Assembly (NCBI GenBank): GCA_964352375.1
Contig: CAYGSA010000092.1
Coordinates: 1-6,710 of the forward strand
Direction of reading: 5' to 3'
DNA from: UBA1672 sp964352375
Lineage (GTDB): Bacteria > Pseudomonadota > Alphaproteobacteria > Micavibrionales > Micavibrionaceae
DNA length: 6,710 nt
Below are positions 1 to 6,538 of this stretch, piece by piece. The notes under the pieces were generated by a model. It did no database searches. It saw nothing but the letters and a program-made list of their open reading frames with translations, and had not been told where the DNA came from. Position 1 is the stretch's first letter. Every line of letters begins with the position of its first letter. The position numbers and the translations under genes were made by a program.

Positions 1-2
1 AA

Positions 3-62
3 AAAGCACAAAGCCTCCAATACATTCTAGACGCCGCAAAACCGCGCGAAACAAAGAAGTAA
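3..62 (+). CDS. C-terminal tail of an unidentified upstream gene (partial)
   Basis: A reading frame open from the window edge ends at TAA 60-62 and reads KAQSLQYILDAAKPRETKK. The composition looks like a normal charged protein tail. If real, it ends 4 bases before the ftsE start and its last codons contain the purine-rich AAGAAG that would serve as the ftsE ribosome binding site, so it would belong to the same transcript. A second open frame ends at TGA 68-70 and overlaps the ftsE GTG, but its arginine-rich translation is less protein-like. Too little is present to assign a family. Confidence 0.4.
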   Translation, partial: KAQSLQYILDAAKPRETKK

Positions 63-66
63 TACC

Positions 67-756
67 GTGATAAAGTTTGAAGAGACCTCATACCGCTACG
101 CGGCAGAATCTGATGACATTTTGCATGATGTAAACTTCACGCTAGAGCGCGGATCGTATCACTACCTCACTGGCCCCAGCGGCTCCGGAAAAACATCCCT
201 TATAAACTTACTCAATCTGGGAAACTTCCCCCACAAGGGAAGAATCACAATGTTCGGCGCAGCGATTGAAAATCTAAGCCGTGCTGATCTCACCAACCTA
301 CGTCAAAGCATCGGTGTCGTATTTCAGGACTTCCGGCTCATCAACCACCTCTCCACTTTCGACAATGTCGCATTACCCTTGCGCATACAAAATCGCCCCA
401 AATCAGAAATTAACAAAAACGTAAACGAACTGCTGAAATGGGTCGGGCTTGGTGGCCATGAAAACGACCTGCCGCAAAACCTGTCAGGCGGGCAACAACA
501 GCGCATCGCCATCGCCCGCGCCGTAATCAGCCAGCCAAAACTCCTCCTCGCAGATGAACCAACAGGCAATCTCGACGATGAAATCGGCTTCCGCCTAATG
601 AAGCTGTTTGAGCAACTCAATCAAATGGGGACAACCATCGTCATCGCAACCCACAACCCAGCTATCATCCAAAAATTTAAACATCCGTGCCTCAGGCTGC
701 ATAAAGGCACTGTCATACAACATCAAACAACGGAGAAAATCCGTGACGTTTTCTGA
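67..756 (+). CDS. ftsE: FtsE, cell-division ABC transporter ATP-binding protein
   Basis: Cytoplasmic ATPase of the FtsEX complex. It is not a classical transporter: it couples ATP hydrolysis at the division septum to conformational change in FtsX, which activates periplasmic peptidoglycan hydrolases. All ABC motifs are intact in the 229 residues: Walker A GPSGSGKT (36-43), Q-loop Gln87 in VVFQDFRLI, signature LSGGQ (139-143) followed by QQR, Walker B LLLADE (159-164), D-loop NLD (168-170) and H-loop His196. Length is normal for FtsE, which is shorter than most ABC ATPases. The GTG start is chosen because MIKFEETSYRY matches the usual FtsE N-terminus; AAGAAG at 54-59 lies 7 bases upstream. ftsX follows with overlapping frames, the classic arrangement. 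A LolD/MacB-type ATPase is the main alternative, but the FtsX partner settles it. Confidence 0.96.
   Translation: MIKFEETSYRYAAESDDILHDVNFTLERGSYHYLTGPSGSGKTSLINLLNLGNFPHKGRITMFGAAIENLSRADLTNLRQSIGVVFQDFRLINHLSTFDNVALPLRIQNRPKSEINKNVNELLKWVGLGGHENDLPQNLSGGQQQRIAIARAVISQPKLLLADEPTGNLDDEIGFRLMKLFEQLNQMGTTIVIATHNPAIIQKFKHPCLRLHKGTVIQHQTTEKIRDVF
732..735 (+). promoter_or_regulatory. Ribosome binding site deciding the ftsX start
   Basis: GGAG inside the end of ftsE sits 7 bases before GTG 743 and 22 bases before the in-frame ATG 758. The spacing favours the GTG. The frame is open further upstream to ATG 608, but that extension lies wholly within ftsE coding sequence and is rejected. Confidence 0.65.
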
Positions 757-1675
757 CATGACTTCATCCCTAAAAAAAATAGTCACAAAATTCACCAACA
801 CAGATATTCCGCTCGAACGCGATATCCAGACAAAATTTCTCGTCATACTCATCGCCCTCATGAGTTTTCTGCTCGTTCTCGCCTGCGCAGGCACGCTTAT
901 ACTCAATGACATGACCCAGCGTTGGTCATCAGGCCTGCAAAATAAAATCACAGTCGAAATCTCGTCTGAGACCGCCGAAGGTTATGTTCTATCACAAGAT
1001 ACAATCAGAAAAGAAACCGTCAAACTTCAAAAAATGCTGGAAAAACATCCGCTCATCAAAAACGCATCCCCTCTGACAAATGAAGAAATACGTGCCCTCA
1101 TCTCACCATGGATCGGCGCAGACCTTGCCCTTGATGGCATTCCCCTTCCAGGCTTAATCACAATTGACTTAAAAAAAGCAGACATAAAGTCAATTAGCCA
1201 GCTCGAAAAAATTATAAAACAAACCTCAAAATACGGGCATCTCGAAACCCATAAAGATTGGCTAAATGACTTTCTCTCCCTCATAAAAAGCCTAAAAACA
1301 CTCAGCCTGATGATCGCACTGCTAATCCTCTCAATCACCATTATTGGAATATCCGCGGCCATGCACGCACGCCTCGCACTCCATCAAAAAAATGTACAAC
1401 TCCTCCACCTTATGGGAGCGAGTGACGATTACATCGCAAGACAATTCCTCCCTCATGCAACCATCATCGCCCTCAAAGGCAGCCTCATCGGCACACTCTG
1501 CGCCCTGCTCCTAACGCTGATCATAACCAAAACCACGAACGCACCCATGATCCCTGCATTAAAGATCGACCTCATCTGGTACGCCGCCCTCGCCCTAAGC
1601 CCAATCTTCATCACCGCGCTCGCCCTTCTGACGTCACGCATCACACTCTTGCGCACCTTACTCAAAATGCCTTAA
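743..1675 (+). CDS. ftsX: FtsX, cell-division integral membrane protein
   Basis: Membrane partner of FtsE; the extracytoplasmic loop recruits and activates peptidoglycan hydrolases or their activators during septation. With the GTG start the protein has 310 residues, normal for the family. Layout: cytoplasmic N-terminus (1-31), TM1 (about 32-54), periplasmic domain (about 55-185), then TM2 (187-207), TM3 (241-261) and TM4 (277-297), the four-helix FtsX topology. The cytoplasmic loop after TM2 carries LLHLMGASDDYIARQF (220-235), a conserved FtsX segment that includes the GA(S/T)D core. The start overlaps the ftsE stop by 14 bases, so translation is probably coupled; ATG 758 (305 residues) is the alternative start. 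Which hydrolase partner it contacts cannot be read from this sequence. Confidence 0.94.
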   Translation: MTFSDMTSSLKKIVTKFTNTDIPLERDIQTKFLVILIALMSFLLVLACAGTLILNDMTQRWSSGLQNKITVEISSETAEGYVLSQDTIRKETVKLQKMLEKHPLIKNASPLTNEEIRALISPWIGADLALDGIPLPGLITIDLKKADIKSISQLEKIIKQTSKYGHLETHKDWLNDFLSLIKSLKTLSLMIALLILSITIIGISAAMHARLALHQKNVQLLHLMGASDDYIARQFLPHATIIALKGSLIGTLCALLLTLIITKTTNAPMIPALKIDLIWYAALALSPIFITALALLTSRITLLRTLLKMP

Positions 1676-1685
1676 AACTAATGTC

Positions 1686-2273
1686 ATGATAATCATTAAA
1701 TTCACCTATCGCCTCATAACCTTCCTCCTCACCCTATGGATCTGCGGCTACGGGGGCTTCAGCCTATACATAATCAAGATGCCCCCAAGTACGTCCACCG
1801 AGTTAACAGATGTCCTCATCGTCCCAACAGGCGGCGCAACCTACCGCATAAAAGAAGCCCTCGCACTCCAGGCATCCGGACAATCAAATGAAATTTTTAT
1901 CACTGGCGTCCACAAGGACGTAACCGTAAACGAAATCAAAGCCATGCACGTGGGGGATAAACTTCCTGATTGCTGCATCACACTGGGGCACACAGCCACA
2001 ACTACAATCGAAAACGCCACAGAAGCAAAAAACTGGCTAAAAGATAAAAACTTCAATAGCGTTCGGCTGATCACAACCAACTATCATATGCCCCGCGCCT
2101 ATCTTGAATTCAAGGCACAGCTCGGTGATATAAAAATCATCAAACACCCCGTCAAGAAAGGCACTCCATCGGAAAAAACAGGCTGGTTCTGGCGCCTCTC
2201 ACTGCGCGAATATAATAAGTTCATCTTCCGCTTTGGCGTGCTGTCCTTACAAAAAATCGGCATATTAGAATGA
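1686..2273 (+). CDS. YdcF/SanA/ElyC-like DUF218 membrane-anchored protein
   Basis: A 195-residue protein with one N-terminal membrane helix (about 10-30) followed by a DUF218 domain. Visible family signatures are VLIVPTGGATYRIKEAL (43-59, with the Gly-Gly and Arg54), IFITGVH (70-76), TTTIENATEA (105-114, Asn110) and LITTNYHMPRAYLEF (128-142, with Tyr133, His134 and Arg137). Relatives such as E. coli ElyC, SanA and YdcF affect envelope integrity, but the biochemical activity of the family is not settled, so no enzyme is claimed. The domain probably lies in the periplasm behind the anchor. The gene begins 10 bases after ftsX with no visible Shine-Dalgarno, which suggests reinitiation by ribosomes finishing ftsX. 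It ends in a 4-base ATGA overlap with the next gene. Confidence 0.87.
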   Translation: MIIIKFTYRLITFLLTLWICGYGGFSLYIIKMPPSTSTELTDVLIVPTGGATYRIKEALALQASGQSNEIFITGVHKDVTVNEIKAMHVGDKLPDCCITLGHTATTTIENATEAKNWLKDKNFNSVRLITTNYHMPRAYLEFKAQLGDIKIIKHPVKKGTPSEKTGWFWRLSLREYNKFIFRFGVLSLQKIGILE

Positions 2274-3766
2274 TACCTGCATATTTTATCCGCTCCACAC
2301 TTTTTAACGCATGCTATTATATGTTGATCGCAACCAGTTGCATCCTGATGTTGCCCACCCTGATCCTGCCCAGACGATTTTTCCTCGGTGTCGTCCATTA
2401 CTTCGTCCACACCACAGCGTTTTTAGAGCGCATATTACTGGGCTTAAAATACGAAATTCGCGGCCTAGAGAATTTACCAAAAGACCAATCCTATATCGTC
2501 GCCTCTAAACATCAATCCGCTTACGAAACAACAAAGCTTCATATTTTATTCAAGGACCCCGCCATCGTCCTAAAGCGTGAACTTCTCAGAATACCACTCT
2601 GGGGATGGTATCTTGCCAAAAGCGACCAAATCGCGATAGACCGCAGCACCCCCAAAAAAGCAATCGAATCCATAAAATCCGAAGCCAAACGCGTCGCCGC
2701 CCACAACCGCCCAATGGTCATTTTTCCGCAAGGCACACGCGTCTCGCCAACCACCACAACACAAGAGCGCCCCTATAAGATTGGTATCGTCCGTATGCAA
2801 GAAGCAACAGGCCTGCCAATCATCCCCATGGCACTCAACTCAGGCACATTTTACCCCCGTAACGCCTGGATCAAACGCCCAGGCACAGTCATTTTCGAAT
2901 TCCTAAAACCCATCGCATATATCGAAGACACTCCTCCTGGTGAAACTCTAAGAAAAATAGAAATGAGCGTCGAAGAAGCCTCCAGCAGACTGCACGCAGA
3001 AGCCCTTCAAGACCTCAATAGGACATTGAAGAAAAAACCAGTTATAACAATCATAATACTTACAACCCTGTGCATCGCATGGACAGTGAACTGGTTCGCA
3101 GCCGCCCACCTCACAAAAAAGACTATGATACGCGAAATTGAAAGTATTAAATATGCACTTGGCAACCCTGAGCAATCAAAAATGAGCGCACCCATAATAT
3201 CAGGCTTCCCCTTCAAAATGAAAGTTGCAATAAATCAAGTCACACTGACGTCAAACTTTGGAAGACTAAACGCTCAAAACGTAATCGCTCAAAGCTGGCC
3301 GTTTCTGGGGATGCCCATCGATATCAAAGCAAAGAATATAGAAGTCTTACAAAATAACTGGAGTGCACCGCTGACATTTCAATCCATTGATGCAAACATA
3401 ACGCACAAAAAAGAAACCCTCACAATCAATCACAGCACACTAAAACACGACATAGCCCAAGCAGAAATTTCTGGAACGATCACAGAAGCTCAAGAAAATC
3501 CTCACCCAAAAATCGACCTGAATATCGCCGTATTTAACCACGCGAATTTTATAGATAAATTACACCAAAAAAGCATTATCAACAAAAAAGCCAGAATGGT
3601 TGCGACATTCGCCCTCAACGCCATGATCAGTGATGGTGCGGCAAGAACAACTCTCACCAGCCAAGACAACAAGATCTACATGGGCATGATCAAAATCTAC
3701 GAATTCCCTACCGCACCAAAAGGACAAATCAGAAGACGCAAACCTATGCTTGCCCCTCATCAATGA
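2270..3766 (+). CDS. PlsC-type acyltransferase fused to a DUF2125 domain
   Basis: A 498-residue single chain with two parts. Residues 1-250 are a 1-acyl-sn-glycerol-3-phosphate acyltransferase (LPLAT/PlsC family), which normally makes phosphatidic acid from lysophosphatidic acid and acyl-ACP or acyl-CoA at the inner membrane. Seen: hydrophobic N-terminus (about 14-34), catalytic block KHQSAYE (80-86, an HX4E form of HX4D), LKRELLRIPLWGWYL (101-115), IAIDR (121-125), FPQGTR (152-157, usually FPEGTR) and PIIPMALNSG (183-192). A membrane helix follows (258-279), then a DUF2125-like region (about 280-490) with its hallmark GFPF (312-315), beta-rich character and a C-terminal segment around DNKIYMGMIKIYEFPTAP. 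The helix would place DUF2125 in the periplasm and PlsC in the cytoplasm. No internal stop or likely second start was found, so this reads as a true fusion. The DUF2125 function is unknown. The end overlaps convergent tyrA by 23 bases. Confidence 0.85.
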   Translation: MIPAYFIRSTLFNACYYMLIATSCILMLPTLILPRRFFLGVVHYFVHTTAFLERILLGLKYEIRGLENLPKDQSYIVASKHQSAYETTKLHILFKDPAIVLKRELLRIPLWGWYLAKSDQIAIDRSTPKKAIESIKSEAKRVAAHNRPMVIFPQGTRVSPTTTTQERPYKIGIVRMQEATGLPIIPMALNSGTFYPRNAWIKRPGTVIFEFLKPIAYIEDTPPGETLRKIEMSVEEASSRLHAEALQDLNRTLKKKPVITIIILTTLCIAWTVNWFAAAHLTKKTMIREIESIKYALGNPEQSKMSAPIISGFPFKMKVAINQVTLTSNFGRLNAQNVIAQSWPFLGMPIDIKAKNIEVLQNNWSAPLTFQSIDANITHKKETLTINHSTLKHDIAQAEISGTITEAQENPHPKIDLNIAVFNHANFIDKLHQKSIINKKARMVATFALNAMISDGAARTTLTSQDNKIYMGMIKIYEFPTAPKGQIRRRKPMLAPHQ

Positions 3767-4616
3767 TGGCTTTTCTCATCGCCCGCGTATCTGTAAACTT
3801 CTGATAAAGATAATCCCCGTCCTCTTTCCGAATCGCACGTTGCAGCGCGGTCAAATCCTCGGTAAAGCGACCAAGAACCTCAAGAACAGCGTCCTTGTTA
3901 TTCAAAAACACATCCCTCCACATCACCGGATCAGACGAGGCAATACGCGTAAAATCCCGAAACCCAGAGGCCGAAAACTTCACAACCTCAGACTTAAGGT
4001 CATCCTCCAAATCATCCGCCGTACCAACAATCGTATACGCAATTAAATGCGGTAAATGCGACGTAATCCCCAGCACCAAATCATGATGCTTGGCATCCAT
4101 AATCTCAACCGAAGACCCGCACGCCTCCCACATCTTCGTCACATGCTCCACGGCCTTAATACTCGTCTCCGGCAATGGCGTAAGAATACACCAACGCCCA
4201 TCGAACAATTCCAAGAACCCCGCTTCAGGCCCCGAAAACTCAGTCCCCGCAATCGGGTGCGCAGGAACAAGCTCTATGCCAGGGCGCAAATGCGGCTTTA
4301 CCGCATCAATCACCGCCCCCTTAACCGACCCCGTATCCGTCACAATCGCCCCGTCTTTCAACTTCGGCGCAATCGCCTTCGCCACGCGCTCAACCGCGCC
4401 GACAGGCACCGCCAAAACAACAAGATCAGCATCCTCAACACTGCGCTGCAAATCATCACTGACATAGTCTGCAATCCCAAGCTCAATTACTTTTTGGCAA
4501 ACATCTTCACTGATATCTGCCGCCACAAGCGTCTCTGCAAATTTATGGTGCTGTATATTCCGCGCAAGCGAGGAGCCAATCAGCCCCATTCCAATAATGG
4601 TTACTTTATTCATCAT
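3744..4616 (-). CDS. tyrA: Prephenate/arogenate dehydrogenase (TyrA family)
   Basis: Oxidatively decarboxylates prephenate to 4-hydroxyphenylpyruvate, or arogenate to tyrosine, in tyrosine synthesis in the cytoplasm. The 290 residues are a single-function TyrA without a fused chorismate mutase or ACT domain. Seen: Rossmann GMGLIG (9-14) with Asp34 at the end of the second strand, the usual sign of NAD+ rather than NADP+; DTGSVK (94-99); HPIAGTEFSG (120-129) with the catalytic-type His120; SHLPH (186-190); and SGFRDFTRIA (217-226), the arginine motif that binds the substrate in the family. Substrate choice (prephenate, arogenate or both) cannot be decided. Two ATG codons lie in tandem (4616 and 4613), with AGAGA a few bases upstream as a modest Shine-Dalgarno. 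It is the second gene of a pair with chorismate mutase, 36 bases behind it. No hisC-type aminotransferase lies between them. Confidence 0.93.
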   Translation of the reverse strand: MMNKVTIIGMGLIGSSLARNIQHHKFAETLVAADISEDVCQKVIELGIADYVSDDLQRSVEDADLVVLAVPVGAVERVAKAIAPKLKDGAIVTDTGSVKGAVIDAVKPHLRPGIELVPAHPIAGTEFSGPEAGFLELFDGRWCILTPLPETSIKAVEHVTKMWEACGSSVEIMDAKHHDLVLGITSHLPHLIAYTIVGTADDLEDDLKSEVVKFSASGFRDFTRIASSDPVMWRDVFLNNKDAVLEVLGRFTEDLTALQRAIRKEDGDYLYQKFTDTRAMRKAIIDEGQA

Positions 4617-4652
4617 AATTTTATCTCTAGTAAAAAGTCTAAAAAGGTGTCT

Positions 4653-5495
4653 TTAAGCCGCATCATCATGCGTATATTCTGTGTCTTCTGCATCCGGAAT
4701 CACCGGATACCCTCCAACAACAGTGCAATAAAGGCACTGCTCACCAAGCGCATCTTTAAATTCAGAAAGAATGTCAGACTCGCTATCATAAAACCCCTTA
4801 ACCTCCAACAGGTAATGCGCACTGCCACGATAAAGATTAAGCACCTCAAACCCACAATTTTCTGCAAATTCAACAATCCGCGCACGACTAATATCACCAG
4901 AAACATCGAGCGCCACAAAGCTAACGTCATCGTCAGAAGGCATAAAACTAATTTTAGACACAATAAGCGCGCGCTCAACGTCATCCTCACGCCCATAAGG
5001 CAAAGCACAGATTATAGACAAACTCTCATCATTTTGATGCGCCAGAAGCACGCTCCACCAAGGCTTGGGGGCATCCAGCTCAGGCCAAGGCAAAATCGCA
5101 AAAGACGAATCGTCCTTCAAAACCTCACTAATCGCATTTTGCGAATTCGCTACACTTTTCATCGGCACAGAACTTCCGAAATAATCTTTCGCAACGTCCC
5201 AACCAGAACAATCATCCGAAACTACAACACTAAACCCCGATTGCAATAAGGCCACAGACCCCACAAGCTCCCGCCAAATCCGTATAATCGTCGCCCGCGG
5301 CAAAGGGCCAGTATGCCGAGAAAGTAACCTGCGCATCATTCGCGCTTCACGCGCTGGCTGAACGATCTGAAGACCATTTTCCTTTTTCGCCTGTGCCACA
5401 CCAGACACAAGCCCGGCCCGCTCAATCAACAAATCATGCACTTGATTGTCGATAGAATCGATTTTTTCCCTGATCTCATCTAATGTCTTTGACAT
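4653..5495 (-). CDS. AroQ-type chorismate mutase with reduced PDT/ACT-like tail
   Basis: Converts chorismate to prephenate, feeding the TyrA encoded next. Residues 1-86 are a helical AroQ domain. Aligned by eye to E. coli PheA, the active-site residues are Arg9, Arg26, Lys37, Arg49, Glu50 and Gln85; the position of E. coli Asp48 is Gln46. The remaining 195 residues resemble a shrunken P-protein tail. Residues 88-140 follow the first lobe of prephenate dehydratase (WDVAKDYFG, then AILPWPEL where the enzyme has GVVPVENS). Residues 191-267 look like a PheA ACT domain ending in VVGGYPVIP. The dehydratase TRF motif and the ACT ESRP and GALV motifs are not recognisable, and about half the dehydratase domain is missing, so I infer mutase activity only. 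Total length is 280 residues. Only a weak AGG lies upstream of the ATG. Confidence 0.85.
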   Translation of the reverse strand: MSKTLDEIREKIDSIDNQVHDLLIERAGLVSGVAQAKKENGLQIVQPAREARMMRRLLSRHTGPLPRATIIRIWRELVGSVALLQSGFSVVVSDDCSGWDVAKDYFGSSVPMKSVANSQNAISEVLKDDSSFAILPWPELDAPKPWWSVLLAHQNDESLSIICALPYGREDDVERALIVSKISFMPSDDDVSFVALDVSGDISRARIVEFAENCGFEVLNLYRGSAHYLLEVKGFYDSESDILSEFKDALGEQCLYCTVVGGYPVIPDAEDTEYTHDDAA

Positions 5496-5516
5496 GTTTG
5501 TATTTTTGCCTAATTT
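5489..5516 (+). promoter_or_regulatory. Candidate metA promoter
   Basis: A perfect TTGACA (5489-5494) lies across the first codons of the divergent chorismate mutase gene. Sixteen bases downstream is TAATTT (5511-5516), a poor match to TATAAT; TTTAAA (5514-5519) is an alternative at 19 bases. Transcription would begin near 5523, only just ahead of the AAAGGA ribosome binding site, leaving a very short leader. The -35 is good and the -10 weak, so this is tentative. Confidence 0.3.
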
Positions 5517-5522
5517 AAAACC

Positions 5523-5528
5523 AAAGGA
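5523..5528 (+). promoter_or_regulatory. Shine-Dalgarno for a 12-codon frame upstream of metA
   Basis: AAAGGA is the best anti-16S match in the divergent gap. It stands 9 bases before ATG 5538 but 47 bases before the metA ATG, so it serves the short frame rather than metA directly. Confidence 0.5.
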
Positions 5529-5530
5529 TT

Positions 5531-5559
5531 TTAATACATGCTAAACCCTCGCAAATCAA
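5531..5559 (-). promoter_or_regulatory. Candidate promoter for the chorismate mutase-tyrA operon
   Basis: Read on the - strand: TTGATT (5559-5554), a 17-base spacer, then TATTAA (5536-5531). Each box matches four of six consensus bases. Transcription would start near 5524, about 29 bases before the ATG at 5495. It is the only well-spaced sigma70-like pair I found on this strand of the 80-base divergent gap. Confidence 0.33.
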
Positions 5560-5576
5560 ATAGAACTTACCGCTAA
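5538..5576 (+). CDS. Candidate 12-residue leader peptide upstream of metA
   Basis: The frame encodes MLNPRKSNRTYR and ends at TAA 5574-5576. Its last base is the first base of the metA ATG (TAATG), a geometry typical of translational coupling. It has a good Shine-Dalgarno (AAAGGA, 9-base spacing), while the 20 bases before metA contain no purine-rich site. I therefore infer that ribosomes reach metA by reinitiating after this frame. The peptide is basic (three Arg, one Lys) and has no methionine beyond the start, so it does not look like a methionine-codon attenuator. A 12-codon open frame can arise by chance; the support is the combination of ribosome site, stop/start overlap and lack of a metA site. 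Confidence 0.45.
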   Translation: MLNPRKSNRTYR

Positions 5577-6538
5577 TGCCACTCGTTGCCTATAAAAATC
5601 TTCCGACTTTTGACCGCCTGAAACAAGAAGGGCGCACAGTGCTCCCCGCAGAACGCGCACAGCATCAAGACATCCGCGAGATGCATATTGGTTTACTCAA
5701 CATGATGCCCGACGCCGCTCTCGAAGCTACAGAGCGGCAGTTTTTCCGTCTCGTCGGCGAGAGTAACCAAATCGCGCAACTCTATATCCACCCCTTTACC
5801 CTGCCCGAAATCCCGCGAAGCGATAAGACAAATGAATATATCGAGCAACACTACGACCCTTTCGAAACCCTTCAAAAAGAAGGCCTGGATGCCCTCATCA
5901 TCACAGGCGCAAACGTCTCTCAACCAAATCTGGAACACGAACCCTTCTGGGAACCTCTACAAGACGTGATAAACTGGAGCTGGAACAACGTAACCTCAAC
6001 CCTATGCTCGTGCCTCGCCACACACGCCGTCATGCAGGCGCGCTATAATCAAAAACGCCGCGCATTAGAAAATGGAAAACTCTGGGGCGTCTACAAACAT
6101 CGCGTCACAAACGAAACTCACCCCCTCGTGCGCAATATGAACACCGTATTCGACGTCCCACATTCACGCTACAATGATATCTCTGCCACGCAATTCAAAA
6201 CCGCAGGCATGAAAACTTTGGTCGAAGGCGACAAATCAGGCACCCACATCGCCGTAAGCCCCGATGGCTTCAGATTGGTCTGCATGCAAGGTCACCCTGA
6301 ATACGACACCATAAGCCTGCAAAAGGAATATGAGCGCGAACACACACGCTATGAATCAGCCGAGCGACCAGAAGCGCCAACGCGGCCAGAAAATTACATA
6401 GAAGGCGAAAACACCTGGACCGACAGCGGCCGCTCCATTCTCGCCAGCTGGATTGGCCTCGTATACCAAACCACCAACGCAGATCGTAAGCTACAATTTA
6501 TGGATGGTGTTGATCCTGATAACCCGTTAAACCTCTAG
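5576..6538 (+). CDS. metA: Homoserine O-acyltransferase, MetA family
   Basis: Transfers a succinyl or acetyl group from acyl-CoA to homoserine, the first committed step to methionine. The 320 residues cover the whole MetA family (E. coli MetA has 309). Seen: LLNMMPDAALEATERQF (40-56), ITGANVS (109-115), the nucleophile segment TSTLCSCLATHA (140-151) with Cys146 aligning to E. coli Cys142, GVYKHRV (171-177), PHSRYND (195-201) and QGHPEYD (238-244) supplying the catalytic His240 and Glu242. The residue that separates succinyl (Gly111 in E. coli) from acetyl donors (Glu) is Ser115 here, so the donor cannot be predicted. The start fits the family N-terminus but has no Shine-Dalgarno; its A is the last base of an upstream 12-codon frame. 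It is divergent from chorismate mutase and its end overlaps a - strand gene. Confidence 0.93.
   Translation: MPLVAYKNLPTFDRLKQEGRTVLPAERAQHQDIREMHIGLLNMMPDAALEATERQFFRLVGESNQIAQLYIHPFTLPEIPRSDKTNEYIEQHYDPFETLQKEGLDALIITGANVSQPNLEHEPFWEPLQDVINWSWNNVTSTLCSCLATHAVMQARYNQKRRALENGKLWGVYKHRVTNETHPLVRNMNTVFDVPHSRYNDISATQFKTAGMKTLVEGDKSGTHIAVSPDGFRLVCMQGHPEYDTISLQKEYEREHTRYESAERPEAPTRPENYIEGENTWTDSGRSILASWIGLVYQTTNADRKLQFMDGVDPDNPLNL

Noticed and set aside
324..620. - strand open frame of 98 codons inside ftsE
   Set aside because: Shadow of ftsE: Ser/Arg-rich translation and no family resemblance.
608..742. N-terminal extension of FtsX to ATG 608
   Set aside because: The extra 45 residues lie entirely within ftsE coding sequence and do not resemble FtsX. 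GTG 743 has a well-placed GGAG and gives the normal length.
3767..3800. Intrinsic terminator at the PlsC-DUF2125/tyrA junction
   Set aside because: No stable hairpin followed by a T run is visible on either strand, and the bases are coding for tyrA.
4056..5249. A 397-codon + strand open frame across tyrA and chorismate mutase
   Set aside because: It is antisense to two well-supported genes and runs through the gap between them. Its translation is rich in Arg, Asn, His and Ile with no recognisable motif; the C-rich strand makes such shadow frames long.
5506..5535. TTGCCT and TTTAAT as a metA promoter
   Set aside because: It would start transcription near 5542, after the AAAGGA site and the short ATG, and leave metA without any ribosome binding site.
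5506..5549. SAM-II-like element before metA (AATTTAAAACC and GCTAAACCC segments)
   Set aside because: The expected first stem would have only three base pairs (CCT with AGG) and I found no pairing for the pseudoknot. The similarity is probably due to AT-rich sequence. A covariance search with the SAM-II (SAM_alpha) model would settle it.
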